DNA of 64,000 nt. Origin: UBA11400 sp964473555 (GTDB lineage: Bacteria > Bacteroidota > Rhodothermia > Balneolales > HLUCCA01). The notes under the pieces are model-generated. The model did no database searches. It was given only the letters and a program-made list of their open reading frames with translations, and had not been told where the DNA came from. Of this stretch, positions 36,858-46,360 are shown in pieces (positions within the stretch are counted from its first letter, which is position 1; each line of letters opens with the position of its first letter). The stretch spans positions 310,001 to 374,000 of the forward strand of contig CAYYPL010000001.1 of the NCBI GenBank assembly GCA_964473555.1, read 5' to 3'. The position numbers and the translations under genes were made by a program.

Positions 36858-39038
36858 TCAAGACAAGAGTTTCAGAGAAACTCGTCCTCGTTCCGGGTCT
36901 ATACTGTCGATGGATACTTTTATAATGTCACCTACAGAAACTTTTTCGTGAGGGTTATCAATCTTCTCGTTTTCAGTCGCCATTTTTGAAATATGTAACA
37001 ATCCATCTTGTTTAACTCCAATGTCTACAAATGCGCCGAAATCAACCACATTCCGGACCGTACCCTCGAGCTGATCACCTACACTCAAATCTTCAAGTTT
37101 AAGAATATCCTGTCTTAACAAAGGCTTAGGCAGTGCTTCTCGTGGGTCCCTTCCTGGCTTCATCAAATTCTCTAGGATTAAATCGAGTGTTGGAACACCT
37201 ATCCCTATCTCCCCGGCAACCTGTGTTTTGTTCATCTTGCCAATATGATCATTCAGCTTAGACTGCATTTCCTGGATACGAGAAATGTCAATTCCAAACC
37301 TATCGCATAACTTCAGGGCGGCATCGTAACTTTCTGGGTGTATGGCTGTATTATCGAGTGGATTATCGGAGTCCGGGATTCTCAAGAACCCTGCAGCCTG
37401 TTGAAACTTGAATTCCCCTAACCCGGTAACTTCAAGAATTTCTGCCCGGCTTTTAAAAGGGCCTTTTAGTTCCCTGCGTTTGACGATACTTTCGGAAATA
37501 GATTTACTTAACCCGGACACATAGTTCAACAACGATGCCGATGCGGTGTTCAGATTTACTCCCACCATGTTTACACAACTTTCCACAACATCATCGAGTT
37601 TTTTCGATAACTGATACTGATTGACATCATGTTGATATAATCCAACTCCCACAGATTTCGGATCGATTTTGACCAACTCGGCCAGTGGATCCAAAACCCG
37701 CCGAGCGATAGAAATATTTCCGCGTTGTGCCGCGTCAAGATCCGGAAACTCATCACGAGCCACAGTTGACGCAGAATAGACCGATGCGCCAGCCTCATTT
37801 ACAATCAAATAGAATATATCTTTATCATTTTTGGCAGATCGTCTTTTCTGAAGAAAATTTGCCACAAAAGCCTCAGTTTCTCGACTCGCAGTCCCATTGC
37901 CGATGGCAATGAGGTCAACCTGATACGTTGATATGAGGTGCTCGAGCACTTTTTCGGCCTCGGCTGTCTTTAGGTGCGGTTCAGTAGGATAAATCGTGTT
38001 ACCATCCAGATATTTACCTGTTGAGTCAATTACAGCAACTTTGCACCCTGTCCTGAATGCGGGGTCTATTCCCATGATTATTTTTTGAGAAAGGGGAGGT
38101 TGCATCAACAGATTTCGCATGTTTTGAGCAAATGTCGCAATGGCATGTTCATCGGCTAATTCAGTAAGTTCATTTCGGATCTCTCTTTCCAAAGCGGGAT
38201 ACAGTAGTCTTTTAAATACATCTTCTGTAGCATCCAGAAAATGGTCCGTGAATATGTGATCTTCATTCTTGAGTAACACTCGATCAATATGATCTAAACA
38301 CTGCTCTTCGTCCACCTCCAGATCCACATGGAGTACATTTTCTCTTTCACCGCGGTTTAAGGCGAGAGTCTGGTGTGGTTTGAGGTATTTAATTCTACAC
38401 TTAAAATCATAATAGGACTCAAATACAGTCCTTTCGGTCCCAGCATTCGCTTTCTTCGATGTAATTACACCAAAATTTCTGAATTCCTTTCGTAGTTTCT
38501 CTCTTACATCCACATGTTCATTGACCCATTCAGCGCAAATATCCATGGCACCCTGAAGGGCTTGTTGTGGGGTGTCAACCCCTTTTTCGGTATCCACGTA
38601 AACAGATGCAATCTGTTCAGGATCTCCCTTCATCGTTTGTTGCGCGAACATCAATGATGCCAACGGTTCCAGGCCTTTTTCCCGAGCAACACTTGCCCTT
38701 GTCTTTCTTTTCGGCTTATAAGGTAGATACAAATCTTCCAGGACGGTTAACTCTGTACAAGAGATGATGGCCTGCTCCAGTTCTTCGGTTAGTTTTCCCT
38801 GTTCGCGGATCGAATCAAGTATGGTGCTCTTTCGTTTTTCTAACGTTCTGATGTAGTCCAGATCATCCCGAATACTACGTAACTGTTCTTCGTCCAGATC
38901 ACCCGTCATCTCTCTGCGATATCTTGCCAGAAACGGGATCGTAGCACCATCTTCAAGAAGTTTTGAGACCGTGCGGATCTGCTGTGAAGTGATGGTCAGT
39001 TTTTTAGCTATGAAGTCGAAGATCTGGGATTCAGTCAT
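36858..39038 (-). CDS. tex: Tex family transcription accessory protein
   Basis: The 726-residue protein has the full Tex order: helical N-terminal domain, YqgF-like RNase H fold (MGIDPAFRTGCKVAVID), helix-hairpin-helix segments (LLNYVSGLSKSISESIVKRRE) and a C-terminal S1 RNA-binding domain (about 650-722, GTVRNVVDFGAFVDIG). Tex binds nucleic acid and affects transcription and stress tolerance. It is monocistronic and divergent from the phosphatase gene at 39136. Confidence 0.95.
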   Translation of the reverse strand: MTESQIFDFIAKKLTITSQQIRTVSKLLEDGATIPFLARYRREMTGDLDEEQLRSIRDDLDYIRTLEKRKSTILDSIREQGKLTEELEQAIISCTELTVLEDLYLPYKPKRKTRASVAREKGLEPLASLMFAQQTMKGDPEQIASVYVDTEKGVDTPQQALQGAMDICAEWVNEHVDVREKLRKEFRNFGVITSKKANAGTERTVFESYYDFKCRIKYLKPHQTLALNRGERENVLHVDLEVDEEQCLDHIDRVLLKNEDHIFTDHFLDATEDVFKRLLYPALEREIRNELTELADEHAIATFAQNMRNLLMQPPLSQKIIMGIDPAFRTGCKVAVIDSTGKYLDGNTIYPTEPHLKTAEAEKVLEHLISTYQVDLIAIGNGTASRETEAFVANFLQKRRSAKNDKDIFYLIVNEAGASVYSASTVARDEFPDLDAAQRGNISIARRVLDPLAELVKIDPKSVGVGLYQHDVNQYQLSKKLDDVVESCVNMVGVNLNTASASLLNYVSGLSKSISESIVKRRELKGPFKSRAEILEVTGLGEFKFQQAAGFLRIPDSDNPLDNTAIHPESYDAALKLCDRFGIDISRIQEMQSKLNDHIGKMNKTQVAGEIGIGVPTLDLILENLMKPGRDPREALPKPLLRQDILKLEDLSVGDQLEGTVRNVVDFGAFVDIGVKQDGLLHISKMATENEKIDNPHEKVSVGDIIKVSIDSIDPERGRVSLKLLS

Positions 39039-39135
39039 TTTAAAATTGTATTTTTCTGGTAATGTGATTCAAATAATCTAACAAGACCGGTATGGTCACG
39101 GGCAAATATACAACATCAACCCATTCAACAACCAA

Positions 39136-39903
39136 GTGAATCTGCACCTTTTATTGGATAAAGCCACCGAATATGCGAAGTATGGGGGTAATCATACACT
39201 GAATTATTTTCGTAAAGGACTTCAAGTTATCAGAAAATCAGATGATTCCCCGGTCACTATTGCTGACAAAGAGGCAGAGCTGTTGATCCGGGAAAAAATT
39301 ATGGCCGATTTTCCTGATCATGGAATCATTGGAGAAGAATATGGCACACATCATGCTGATGCCAGAATAAAATGGATTCTTGATCCGATTGATGGAACGA
39401 TTTCATTTATTCATGGCATCCCGCTATATACAACCCTGATTGGTGTATTGGTCGATGAAAAACCTGTAGCAGGTGTTATCTATGCACCTGCAATGGATGA
39501 ATTATGTGCCGGATCACCCCAACTTGGTACAACACTAAACGGTAAGCCCGTTCGTGTGAGAAGCTGTGAATCGTTATCAGAGGCTACCTTTTTAACTACA
39601 GATCGGAAAAACATACGAAAACATCACTTTGACGCCCCTGTAAATGAAGTGATGAAAAAAGTTGCTGTTGACCGAACCTGGGGTGACGCATATGGGCATA
39701 TGATGGTAGCCACTGGACGCGCAGATATCATGTTCGATCCAATTCTGAATATTTGGGACGCCGCCGCCCTGATGCCCGTTCTCCAGGGAGCCGGAGGTGA
39801 ATTTGTGGATGTTCTCGGACAGGCATCTATCTATACAGGAAACGGGGTTTCGATCGTTAGTGAATTGAAACAACCCTTTCTAAATCACTTTAACCCATTA
39901 TAG
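39136..39903 (+). CDS. Inositol monophosphatase family / histidinol-phosphatase-like
   Basis: The 255-residue protein shows the IMPase metal motifs: GEEYGTHHADARIKWILDPIDGT (E and D ligands, around residues 71-94) and WDAAALMPVLQGAGG with the third aspartate near 212. Family members dephosphorylate inositol phosphate, histidinol phosphate or PAP. The block TISFIHGIPLYTTLIG resembles HisN-type histidinol phosphatases, but this is not decisive. The start is GTG at 39136. The next gene begins one base after the stop. Confidence 0.86.
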   Translation: MNLHLLLDKATEYAKYGGNHTLNYFRKGLQVIRKSDDSPVTIADKEAELLIREKIMADFPDHGIIGEEYGTHHADARIKWILDPIDGTISFIHGIPLYTTLIGVLVDEKPVAGVIYAPAMDELCAGSPQLGTTLNGKPVRVRSCESLSEATFLTTDRKNIRKHHFDAPVNEVMKKVAVDRTWGDAYGHMMVATGRADIMFDPILNIWDAAALMPVLQGAGGEFVDVLGQASIYTGNGVSIVSELKQPFLNHFNPL

Positions 39904-39904
39904 T

Positions 39905-42199
39905 ATGTTGCGAGTTCTGATTTGTTTGTTTTCGATGTTATTTTTGAATGTGAAAGTTCAGGCTCAGATATCAGATTATTCAGAAGTATCGGTTTCTCCA
40001 TCGGTGGTATTTGAGCATTTAAACCTTACGGTAGAACCCGACACTTCCGAAAACTCACTAAAAGGCGTGGCAACATGGCACGTCAGATTCATTGACAACA
40101 GTCCGGATTCGCTCAATTTCATCCTATTCAGGGGTACTGTTAACTCGGTTAGGATCGATGAGCGCCCTGTTGAATTTACCTATCATTTTGATCGATTGAC
40201 AATTGGAATACCCCTGTCAGTCTCATCTGATTCGTTGTTCAAAATTGAAATCAATTATACCAGTGAACCGGTAGTAGGCTTGCACATCCAAAAAAATGGA
40301 TTACACTGGACATCCACTCTCCCCGGATCGAAAAGCGATGTATTTCCAACACTTCAGGTTCCAGCGGTTCAGGTAGCTACAGATATCAGAATTGTAGTAC
40401 CCAACTCCTGGAAAGCTGTGGCAAATGGTTTTTTCGCTGGTTCCACACTACTACATGACGATCGCAGGTTATACCACTGGAAGTCTTCAAAACCCATTTC
40501 AGTGACAGACATTGTTCTTGCCTATGGCCCGCTTGAATGGATATCATCACGGTTCAACTCAATCGAAATCAACGTGTTGAATCCATCAGGATCAATTCCA
40601 TTTTTTGATTTGGACACGATCATAGAGCGTGTTTCATATTACATTGAACGATCAGATTCATTGATAGCAAAACCCTATCCACACGAAGCACTGAATATCA
40701 TATTGATCGATGATCATGTATGGGAGTTTAAATCAGCATCTGCTGGTGTACTGTATCTCTTTAAAAATGGTGGGGAGTTGAATGATCAACTGGCAAAAGG
40801 TATTGCCGGAACTTATTTCGGTTCCTATCATAAACCCATATCCCTGTCGGATACGCATCATATAGACCTGAATCAAGCCAGACTCTATGATTTGCTGATC
40901 GATGATCCTCATCTAACCGGATTTCTTGGTGATTATCCGGTCCATATCGACACCTGGTCAGGTTTATCTCCACAACATTGGATTAAGGCATACACATGGA
41001 TCAAGCATTTTGGTAGAGGGAGCATTCTGTTTCAAAACTCCAGACTTTCTGAGATTCTGAGCTATGATTCAGGTGTCTACAGCTCTGAAGATTATCTCAT
41101 GATGTTACAGTTGTCAGATTTTTCCAAATATCCTGATTTTCTACACCCTGGGTATCCAGATACCTCCAAAATTGAGGTAATCTATACCCATGATTATGAG
41201 AATCAAAGAATCAGTATCGATTTTCTACCAACTATGGTGAGTTCCTTGATGGGTGATTTCATTCCTGTCAGAATCAGACAATATGCGGAAGGTACCAGTA
41301 TTGACCTGGAGTTCAAGATCAGTCGTTTTGGCGACAGAATCTCGGTCAATACCAACGGATTCACGAACAATATGTACCTTATCAACGAGGAACCATTAAT
41401 TGAATATGATGAAGTTAAACCTGCTGAGTTCTGGCGTTTTCAACTACGCAACGATCCTGACTATAAAAAAAGACTGGAAGCTGCTTTAGGTTTTGGTAGG
41501 GTTGTTGGTGACCCAGATATTCAGCTATTTCTACAAGATTTAATACGAACTGAACCCGATGAACAGGTAAGAGAACGATTAGTCAGGAGCTACGCAGAAC
41601 TCACCAATGGGGCCCGCGGGACGCAACAACGCTTTATATCCTGGTTATCTGACAGCTCTGTACTTGTCCGTTATGCAGCTTTGGATGCACTCAAAAAATA
41701 CCCCGGTAATCCTGAAACCTTGGGAGCTGTGTACGCTATCATCAGTACTTCACAAGACATCTCATTTGTAAACAAGGCCATCGAAGTATACTTCGAAATT
41801 GCCGATTCAAATGAATTTTTTTCCACAGGCAGGGGACTATTGGTTGAAGATCAGCAGGATCTCTTGTTCACAGCCACTGTATTACCCTTGATGATAAACA
41901 CCGAGCAGGGAATGGCATTTGCTCCTAACCTGATGCAGTATCTCGAGGCTGAATTTCCTTTTTTTATCAGAAATATCGCGTTCCATATTTTGAAGGATGT
42001 GGAAATTTCTGCATCTTACTGGCAGGACTTGTTACCAATGCTGGCTACCGACCCGGATCCTCGTGTCCGATTTCTCTCGGCACCACTTCTCGATAAAATC
42101 GATTCGGATATGGCGGATGACATATTGCGCGAATGGGTCCAAAAAGAATACGACGTGCGTGTCCTACAACAATTGCAGGAAATGTTATCCAAAAGATGA
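39905..42199 (+). CDS. M1-aminopeptidase-like protein lacking the zinc site, with C-terminal HEAT-type repeats
   Basis: The 764-residue product has a signal peptide ending near VQAQ. An M1 N-terminal beta-saddle follows (about 30-225: SLKGVATWHVRFID, PSWKAVANG-like segments and DIVLAYGPLEW). The remains of the M1 catalytic domain come next. Where M1 enzymes carry HExxHQWFG, this protein has LAKGIAGTYFG at about residues 296-306, so no zinc-binding histidines remain. The last roughly 240 residues look like HEAT-type helical repeats (VRERLVRSYAELTNG, VRYAALDALKKYPG). It is probably a non-catalytic periplasmic or surface protein; binding or scaffold function is an inference. Confidence 0.72.
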   Translation: MLRVLICLFSMLFLNVKVQAQISDYSEVSVSPSVVFEHLNLTVEPDTSENSLKGVATWHVRFIDNSPDSLNFILFRGTVNSVRIDERPVEFTYHFDRLTIGIPLSVSSDSLFKIEINYTSEPVVGLHIQKNGLHWTSTLPGSKSDVFPTLQVPAVQVATDIRIVVPNSWKAVANGFFAGSTLLHDDRRLYHWKSSKPISVTDIVLAYGPLEWISSRFNSIEINVLNPSGSIPFFDLDTIIERVSYYIERSDSLIAKPYPHEALNIILIDDHVWEFKSASAGVLYLFKNGGELNDQLAKGIAGTYFGSYHKPISLSDTHHIDLNQARLYDLLIDDPHLTGFLGDYPVHIDTWSGLSPQHWIKAYTWIKHFGRGSILFQNSRLSEILSYDSGVYSSEDYLMMLQLSDFSKYPDFLHPGYPDTSKIEVIYTHDYENQRISIDFLPTMVSSLMGDFIPVRIRQYAEGTSIDLEFKISRFGDRISVNTNGFTNNMYLINEEPLIEYDEVKPAEFWRFQLRNDPDYKKRLEAALGFGRVVGDPDIQLFLQDLIRTEPDEQVRERLVRSYAELTNGARGTQQRFISWLSDSSVLVRYAALDALKKYPGNPETLGAVYAIISTSQDISFVNKAIEVYFEIADSNEFFSTGRGLLVEDQQDLLFTATVLPLMINTEQGMAFAPNLMQYLEAEFPFFIRNIAFHILKDVEISASYWQDLLPMLATDPDPRVRFLSAPLLDKIDSDMADDILREWVQKEYDVRVLQQLQEMLSKR

Positions 42200-42228
42200 C
42201 CTCGCGTCATGGTCGAAACTAAAACTTT

Positions 42229-42492
42229 ATGAACTTAATCATCAAATTACCGCCAAAAGCTGAAAGAGATGATATCGTTAAAGCGTGGGTTAGTGGAATC
42301 AAACAAAATGACCAGTTTTCAGAGTTTAAATCTCTACTTCAGGTTATGGTCGATTCCGGGTTTAATCACAATGGGATCGCTTGCTTATTTTTGCACGAAT
42401 CTACAACACGACTAATCAGACAGGAGCTGTCCCGGGAAATGCACTCAGAACTGCTCGACGTAGCCTTGAATTTACCAATAGGGTTCAATTAA
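42229..42492 (+). CDS. Small hypothetical protein
   Basis: Not recognised. The 87-residue product begins MNLIIKLPPKAERDDIVKAW and appears mostly alpha-helical and cytoplasmic, with no signal peptide or cysteines typical of a zinc site. It follows the M1-like gene by 29 bases and precedes a good terminator, which supports it being a real last gene of that unit. Confidence 0.55.
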   Translation: MNLIIKLPPKAERDDIVKAWVSGIKQNDQFSEFKSLLQVMVDSGFNHNGIACLFLHESTTRLIRQELSREMHSELLDVALNLPIGFN

Positions 42493-42519
42493 CCATAGCT
42501 ATATCAATTGCATCAACTA

Positions 42520-42543
42520 AAAAGGCCCGCACGGGCCTTTTTA
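42520..42543 (+). terminator. Rho-independent terminator between convergent genes
   Basis: The 8-base stem AAAGGCCC/GGGCCTTT (42521-42528 with 42533-42540) has loop GCAC. It is flanked by A-run and T-run, so it may serve both the small plus-strand gene and the convergent ABC permease gene that ends at 42566. Confidence 0.9.
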
Positions 42544-42565
42544 GTTTCGTATCTACCATCAATGG

Positions 42566-43861
42566 TCATTGATACCGTATCCATTTAGCCATTTCCTTAA
42601 AACTGGCCTTTTTCCCATACATGAGAATGCCAACTCGGTAAATTCGACTACTTACCCAGATTAGTCCAATAAATGTACCTGTCATAAGAGCAATGGCAGA
42701 GAAATATTCCCAAGTAGGAACGTCCGTCATGGCAACTCTCACGGGCATAAGCATAGGACTAAAAAACGGAATCATACTGGTAATCACGGAAAATGAAGAA
42801 TCAGGATCCTGTGCTACTCTGCCAAGAAATAACATCGGCAAAATGATTGGAAGCATGATGGGCAACATCAGCTGTTGGGTATCTGACTCTGAGTCAACGG
42901 CAGATCCTACTGCGGCAAATAAAGCACTATACATCAAATATCCGAGTAGAAAGAATAGAATAAATGTAATCCAAAGTTCGGCGCCTATCGTTGGAATTTC
43001 AAAAGGTAACTCGGAAGCGGCAGCAGTCTGAGCATCTACAGAATTTACTGGCACAGTGGCCGAATCTCCCAGAACCAGTGCCGTAACGGGAACAGCCAAA
43101 GTCAGTAATCCGGAAGCTGAAACGGACCAGATCAGAAATTGAGTCAATCCCAACGCCCCCACACCCAATACCTTGCCCATTAACAACTCGAAAGGTTTAA
43201 CCGAAGAGGTGATCACTTCTATGATCCTGCTGGTTTTCTCTTCAATCACACTGCGCATGATAATGGCACCGTATCCAAACATCGCACCGTAAATCACAAA
43301 ACACATGATATAACCTATCATAAACAGCGCCAGCGTATCCTGTGTTTCTTCACCCTGTTCCGTCAATTTTCGGGTAACAAGTTGAGTCCGTAGAGCAAGT
43401 ATCTCTTGTACTACATCACCAACCATGGCACGATCCAGCCGTTCATTTTGTAGTGCAAGTCGTATATCGGAGCGAATTTCCGATATCAGATTGATACCAC
43501 CTGATCCTGTATACAGTAACTCAACATCTTTATTGTCGAGAATATGTTCCTCGCCAATGATCATATATCCATCGATCCTGCCATCGAGTACCAGTGATCG
43601 GAGGGAATCGATGGATACGTTGGGTACGGGAGCATATAAAGTAGTGTTGCTTTCTAAGAGCCTTGGTAAGATTGTACCGATTTCATCTTTGACCCCGATC
43701 ACCTGGCGCTGCTCAGAATCTGTTAACTGTAAAACAATGGGAATGCCAATGAGTAAAATAATTGCGATCGGTGCCAGTATTGTCGAAATAATAAAACTTT
43801 TGGTCCTGACACGGGTGACGTACTCCCGTTTGAAAATTAAAAACAGTTTGTTCGTATCCAT
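42566..43861 (-). CDS. ABC transporter permease, NatB/ABC-2 type
   Basis: The 431-residue membrane protein has a first helix at about residues 22-45, then a large extracytoplasmic domain (about 50-180). Five or more helices follow between 180 and 410, including the ABC-2 segment RSVIEEKTSRIIEVITSSVKPFELLMGKVLGVG. This topology matches NatB-type permeases that pair with a separate ATPase for Na+ or drug export. It starts 6 bases after the stop of the ATPase gene. Confidence 0.88.
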   Translation of the reverse strand: MDTNKLFLIFKREYVTRVRTKSFIISTILAPIAIILLIGIPIVLQLTDSEQRQVIGVKDEIGTILPRLLESNTTLYAPVPNVSIDSLRSLVLDGRIDGYMIIGEEHILDNKDVELLYTGSGGINLISEIRSDIRLALQNERLDRAMVGDVVQEILALRTQLVTRKLTEQGEETQDTLALFMIGYIMCFVIYGAMFGYGAIIMRSVIEEKTSRIIEVITSSVKPFELLMGKVLGVGALGLTQFLIWSVSASGLLTLAVPVTALVLGDSATVPVNSVDAQTAAASELPFEIPTIGAELWITFILFFLLGYLMYSALFAAVGSAVDSESDTQQLMLPIMLPIILPMLFLGRVAQDPDSSFSVITSMIPFFSPMLMPVRVAMTDVPTWEYFSAIALMTGTFIGLIWVSSRIYRVGILMYGKKASFKEMAKWIRYQ

Positions 43862-43867
43862 AGCTGG

Positions 43868-44776
43868 TTAATTTGATAATGTGCTATTCTTGACGGTTTG
43901 GATAAAGATTTCGTGAAGTGAAGGGTACACTTGCTCGAAACGTATGATTTCGATGTGGTTCATTGCCTCGCGAAGCAGATCGTTCGGACTGATTACGTTG
44001 CCCAGAATCATTTCAACGAATCGATTCGATCTATTATTGAAACGGATTCCATCAAAACGATCAAAAAACGATGGATCACCCTCAAATTCCACTACTACTG
44101 TATTTCGTCCAAACGATTTTTTAATATCATTCAGATTACCATCCAGCACTTTACGACCTTGGTTATACAGACAGATGTTATCACACATCTGTTCAACTTG
44201 TTCCATCCTATGTGTAGAAAAGAGAACGGTTTTCCCTTGTGATTTAAGCTCCAGAATCACTTCTTTGAGAAGTTCAGAGTTTATGGGATCCAGACCACTG
44301 AAAGGTTCATCAAAGATGTAAATGTCCGGATTATGCGCAATGGTAGCGATAAACTGTATTTTTTGCTGCATTCCTTTAGACAACTCACCAACTTCTTTCT
44401 TTTTCCATTCCGAAGCTTCGAACCGGTCAAGCCAGTAATTGAGTGACTTTTTAGCATCGGAATCGCTCATTCCTTTGAGTCGGGCCAGATATACCAGATG
44501 TTCGCCAACCTTCATTTTCTTGTACAGACCACGCTCCTCTGGCATATATCCAATCATTTTTTGTGTATCCGGACCAACACGTTTTCCATTAACAAGAATT
44601 TCACCTGAGTCGGGTATCATGATGTGATTGATCATGCGAATCGTTGTGGTCTTTCCAGCACCATTAGGACCTAATATCCCATAAATTTTACCAGATGGAA
44701 TTTCAAAGCTGACATCACTTACAGCTCTCATTTCCCCGAAAACCTTGGTAATGTGATTAACTTTTATTACTGACAT
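43868..44776 (-). CDS. ABC transporter ATP-binding protein, NatA type
   Basis: The 302-residue ATPase has Walker A GPNGAGKTT (36-44), the signature LSKGMQQKIQF, Walker B IYIFDEPFSGLDP and the switch histidine in LFSTHRMEQVE. A C-terminal DUF4162-like domain of about 80 residues follows, as in NatA-like exporters. It forms the energy unit for the downstream permease. The substrate is unknown. The gene is divergent from glgA. Confidence 0.92.
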   Translation of the reverse strand: MSVIKVNHITKVFGEMRAVSDVSFEIPSGKIYGILGPNGAGKTTTIRMINHIMIPDSGEILVNGKRVGPDTQKMIGYMPEERGLYKKMKVGEHLVYLARLKGMSDSDAKKSLNYWLDRFEASEWKKKEVGELSKGMQQKIQFIATIAHNPDIYIFDEPFSGLDPINSELLKEVILELKSQGKTVLFSTHRMEQVEQMCDNICLYNQGRKVLDGNLNDIKKSFGRNTVVVEFEGDPSFFDRFDGIRFNNRSNRFVEMILGNVISPNDLLREAMNHIEIIRFEQVYPSLHEIFIQTVKNSTLSN

Positions 44777-44921
44777 ACATTCTAGGTTATTTTAAGATTT
44801 TACCGCCCTTACGTTAACACCATTAGACATGTTACACAAATTAAAACAACTTGATCAAAGTAGTTTTTGGGCATTATCTGTTGATTAAGTACATTGGGTG
44901 TACAACAGATATTTTAGACAT

Positions 44922-46355
44922 ATGCATGTAATCCATTTAAGTGTTGAGTGTTATCCGGTGGCAAAGGTTGGTGGTCTCGCTGATGTTGTCGGGGCTCTTC
45001 CCAAGTATCAAAATTTAGCAGGAATCAAGAGTTGGGTAGTAATGCCAGCTTATCAGAATGGATGGGTGGAACAACGAAAATTTGAAATCGTTCACAAAGG
45101 ACATGCAAATCTGGGACCTTCATGGTTTAGATTTGTTGTGAAGCGGGAAGTTTCTGACGAACTGGGATTCCCGCTGTATCTCATTGAAATACCCGGACGA
45201 TATGACCGTCCAGGGGTTTATATAGATCCATCCAGCGGATATGGCTACTGGGATGAATTCGAGAGATACCTTTCATTTCAAATTGCAGCATTGAAATGGA
45301 TTGACTCATTTGTAGTTAAACCCGATGTGATCCATTGTCATGACCATCATACCTCATTGGTTCCATTTATGATGACTTCCTGTCCCGATTTTGAGGAGCT
45401 GAATTCAGTGGCAACCGTCTTGACAATCCACAATGGTGAATATCACGGCTGGTATGATTATGGCAAACGATTCTTGTTACCCTATTTTGACCCCCAAAGA
45501 GCCGGATTAATGGAGTGGAATGGGCGACTTAATACACTATCTGCAGGTATTCGAACTTGTTGGGCACTCACTACGGTTTCACCTTCGTACATGGATGAAT
45601 TACGTGTTAGTGCTGGTGGGCTTGAGCAACTATTTAGATCCGAAACTTCAAAATCTGTCGGAATCATCAACGGAATTGATACAGACACCTGGAATCCTGA
45701 ATCGGATCCACTTATTGAAGTGAACTATAGTGCCAAAAACGTCGCTGCGGGGAAGCGTGAAAATAAGGAAATCCTTTGTCATACATTTAATTTGGATCCC
45801 AATAGGCCAACTTTTGTTTTTATCGGACGGCTGGTCAAAGAAAAAGGTGCAGATATACTTCCTTCATTTATTTCAGAATATCTGAATCACGGGCATCAGG
45901 TAAATTTTGTGATATTAGGAACCGGTGATCCGGAGCTGCATTTCAGATTTCGGGAAATGGTGGGCCAGTACTTTGGATACTTTGATAACTCTTTGCAGTA
46001 CAACGAAAAACTTGCCCATCAAATGTACGCCGGTGCCGATTTTCTGCTTATGCCATCCAGGGTGGAACCTTGTGGTCTGAATCAAATGTACTCACTCAGA
46101 TATGGAACCATTCCAATCGTCAGATCCATTGGTGGACTTAAAGACTCCGTGGTAGATATCGGTGATCCGGACGGGTATGGGATCCGATTCGACCAATTCT
46201 CTATCGGCGATTTATGGCACTCAGTTCAAAGAGCCGAACACCTATTTGCTGACAAAAAGCACTTAATCAATTTGCAGAAACGTGCGATTTCTTTAGATTT
46301 CTCCTGGAACGTATCTGCAGGAAAATACATACAACTATATACTTCATTGGGATAG
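44922..46355 (+). CDS. glgA: Glycogen synthase GlgA
   Basis: The 477-residue GT5 enzyme has the ADP-glucose-binding motif KVGGLADVVG (from residue 15), the segment VIHCHDHHTSLVPF, and the C-terminal site motif PSRVEPCGLNQMYSLRYGTIPIV with the catalytic glutamate. It extends alpha-1,4-glucan from ADP-glucose. I use the ATG at 44922 because the protein then begins HVIHLSVECYP as in homologues; the GTG eight codons earlier adds an unmatched tail. TATTTTAG ends only 4 bases before this ATG. glgC follows after 5 bases. Confidence 0.93.
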   Translation: MHVIHLSVECYPVAKVGGLADVVGALPKYQNLAGIKSWVVMPAYQNGWVEQRKFEIVHKGHANLGPSWFRFVVKREVSDELGFPLYLIEIPGRYDRPGVYIDPSSGYGYWDEFERYLSFQIAALKWIDSFVVKPDVIHCHDHHTSLVPFMMTSCPDFEELNSVATVLTIHNGEYHGWYDYGKRFLLPYFDPQRAGLMEWNGRLNTLSAGIRTCWALTTVSPSYMDELRVSAGGLEQLFRSETSKSVGIINGIDTDTWNPESDPLIEVNYSAKNVAAGKRENKEILCHTFNLDPNRPTFVFIGRLVKEKGADILPSFISEYLNHGHQVNFVILGTGDPELHFRFREMVGQYFGYFDNSLQYNEKLAHQMYAGADFLLMPSRVEPCGLNQMYSLRYGTIPIVRSIGGLKDSVVDIGDPDGYGIRFDQFSIGDLWHSVQRAEHLFADKKHLINLQKRAISLDFSWNVSAGKYIQLYTSLG

Positions 46356-46360
46356 ATTCT

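Noticed and set aside
43425..43871. Plus-strand ORF of 148 residues within the ABC permease gene
   Set aside because: It is an antisense frame with a Ser/Arg-rich, low-complexity translation typical of shadows.
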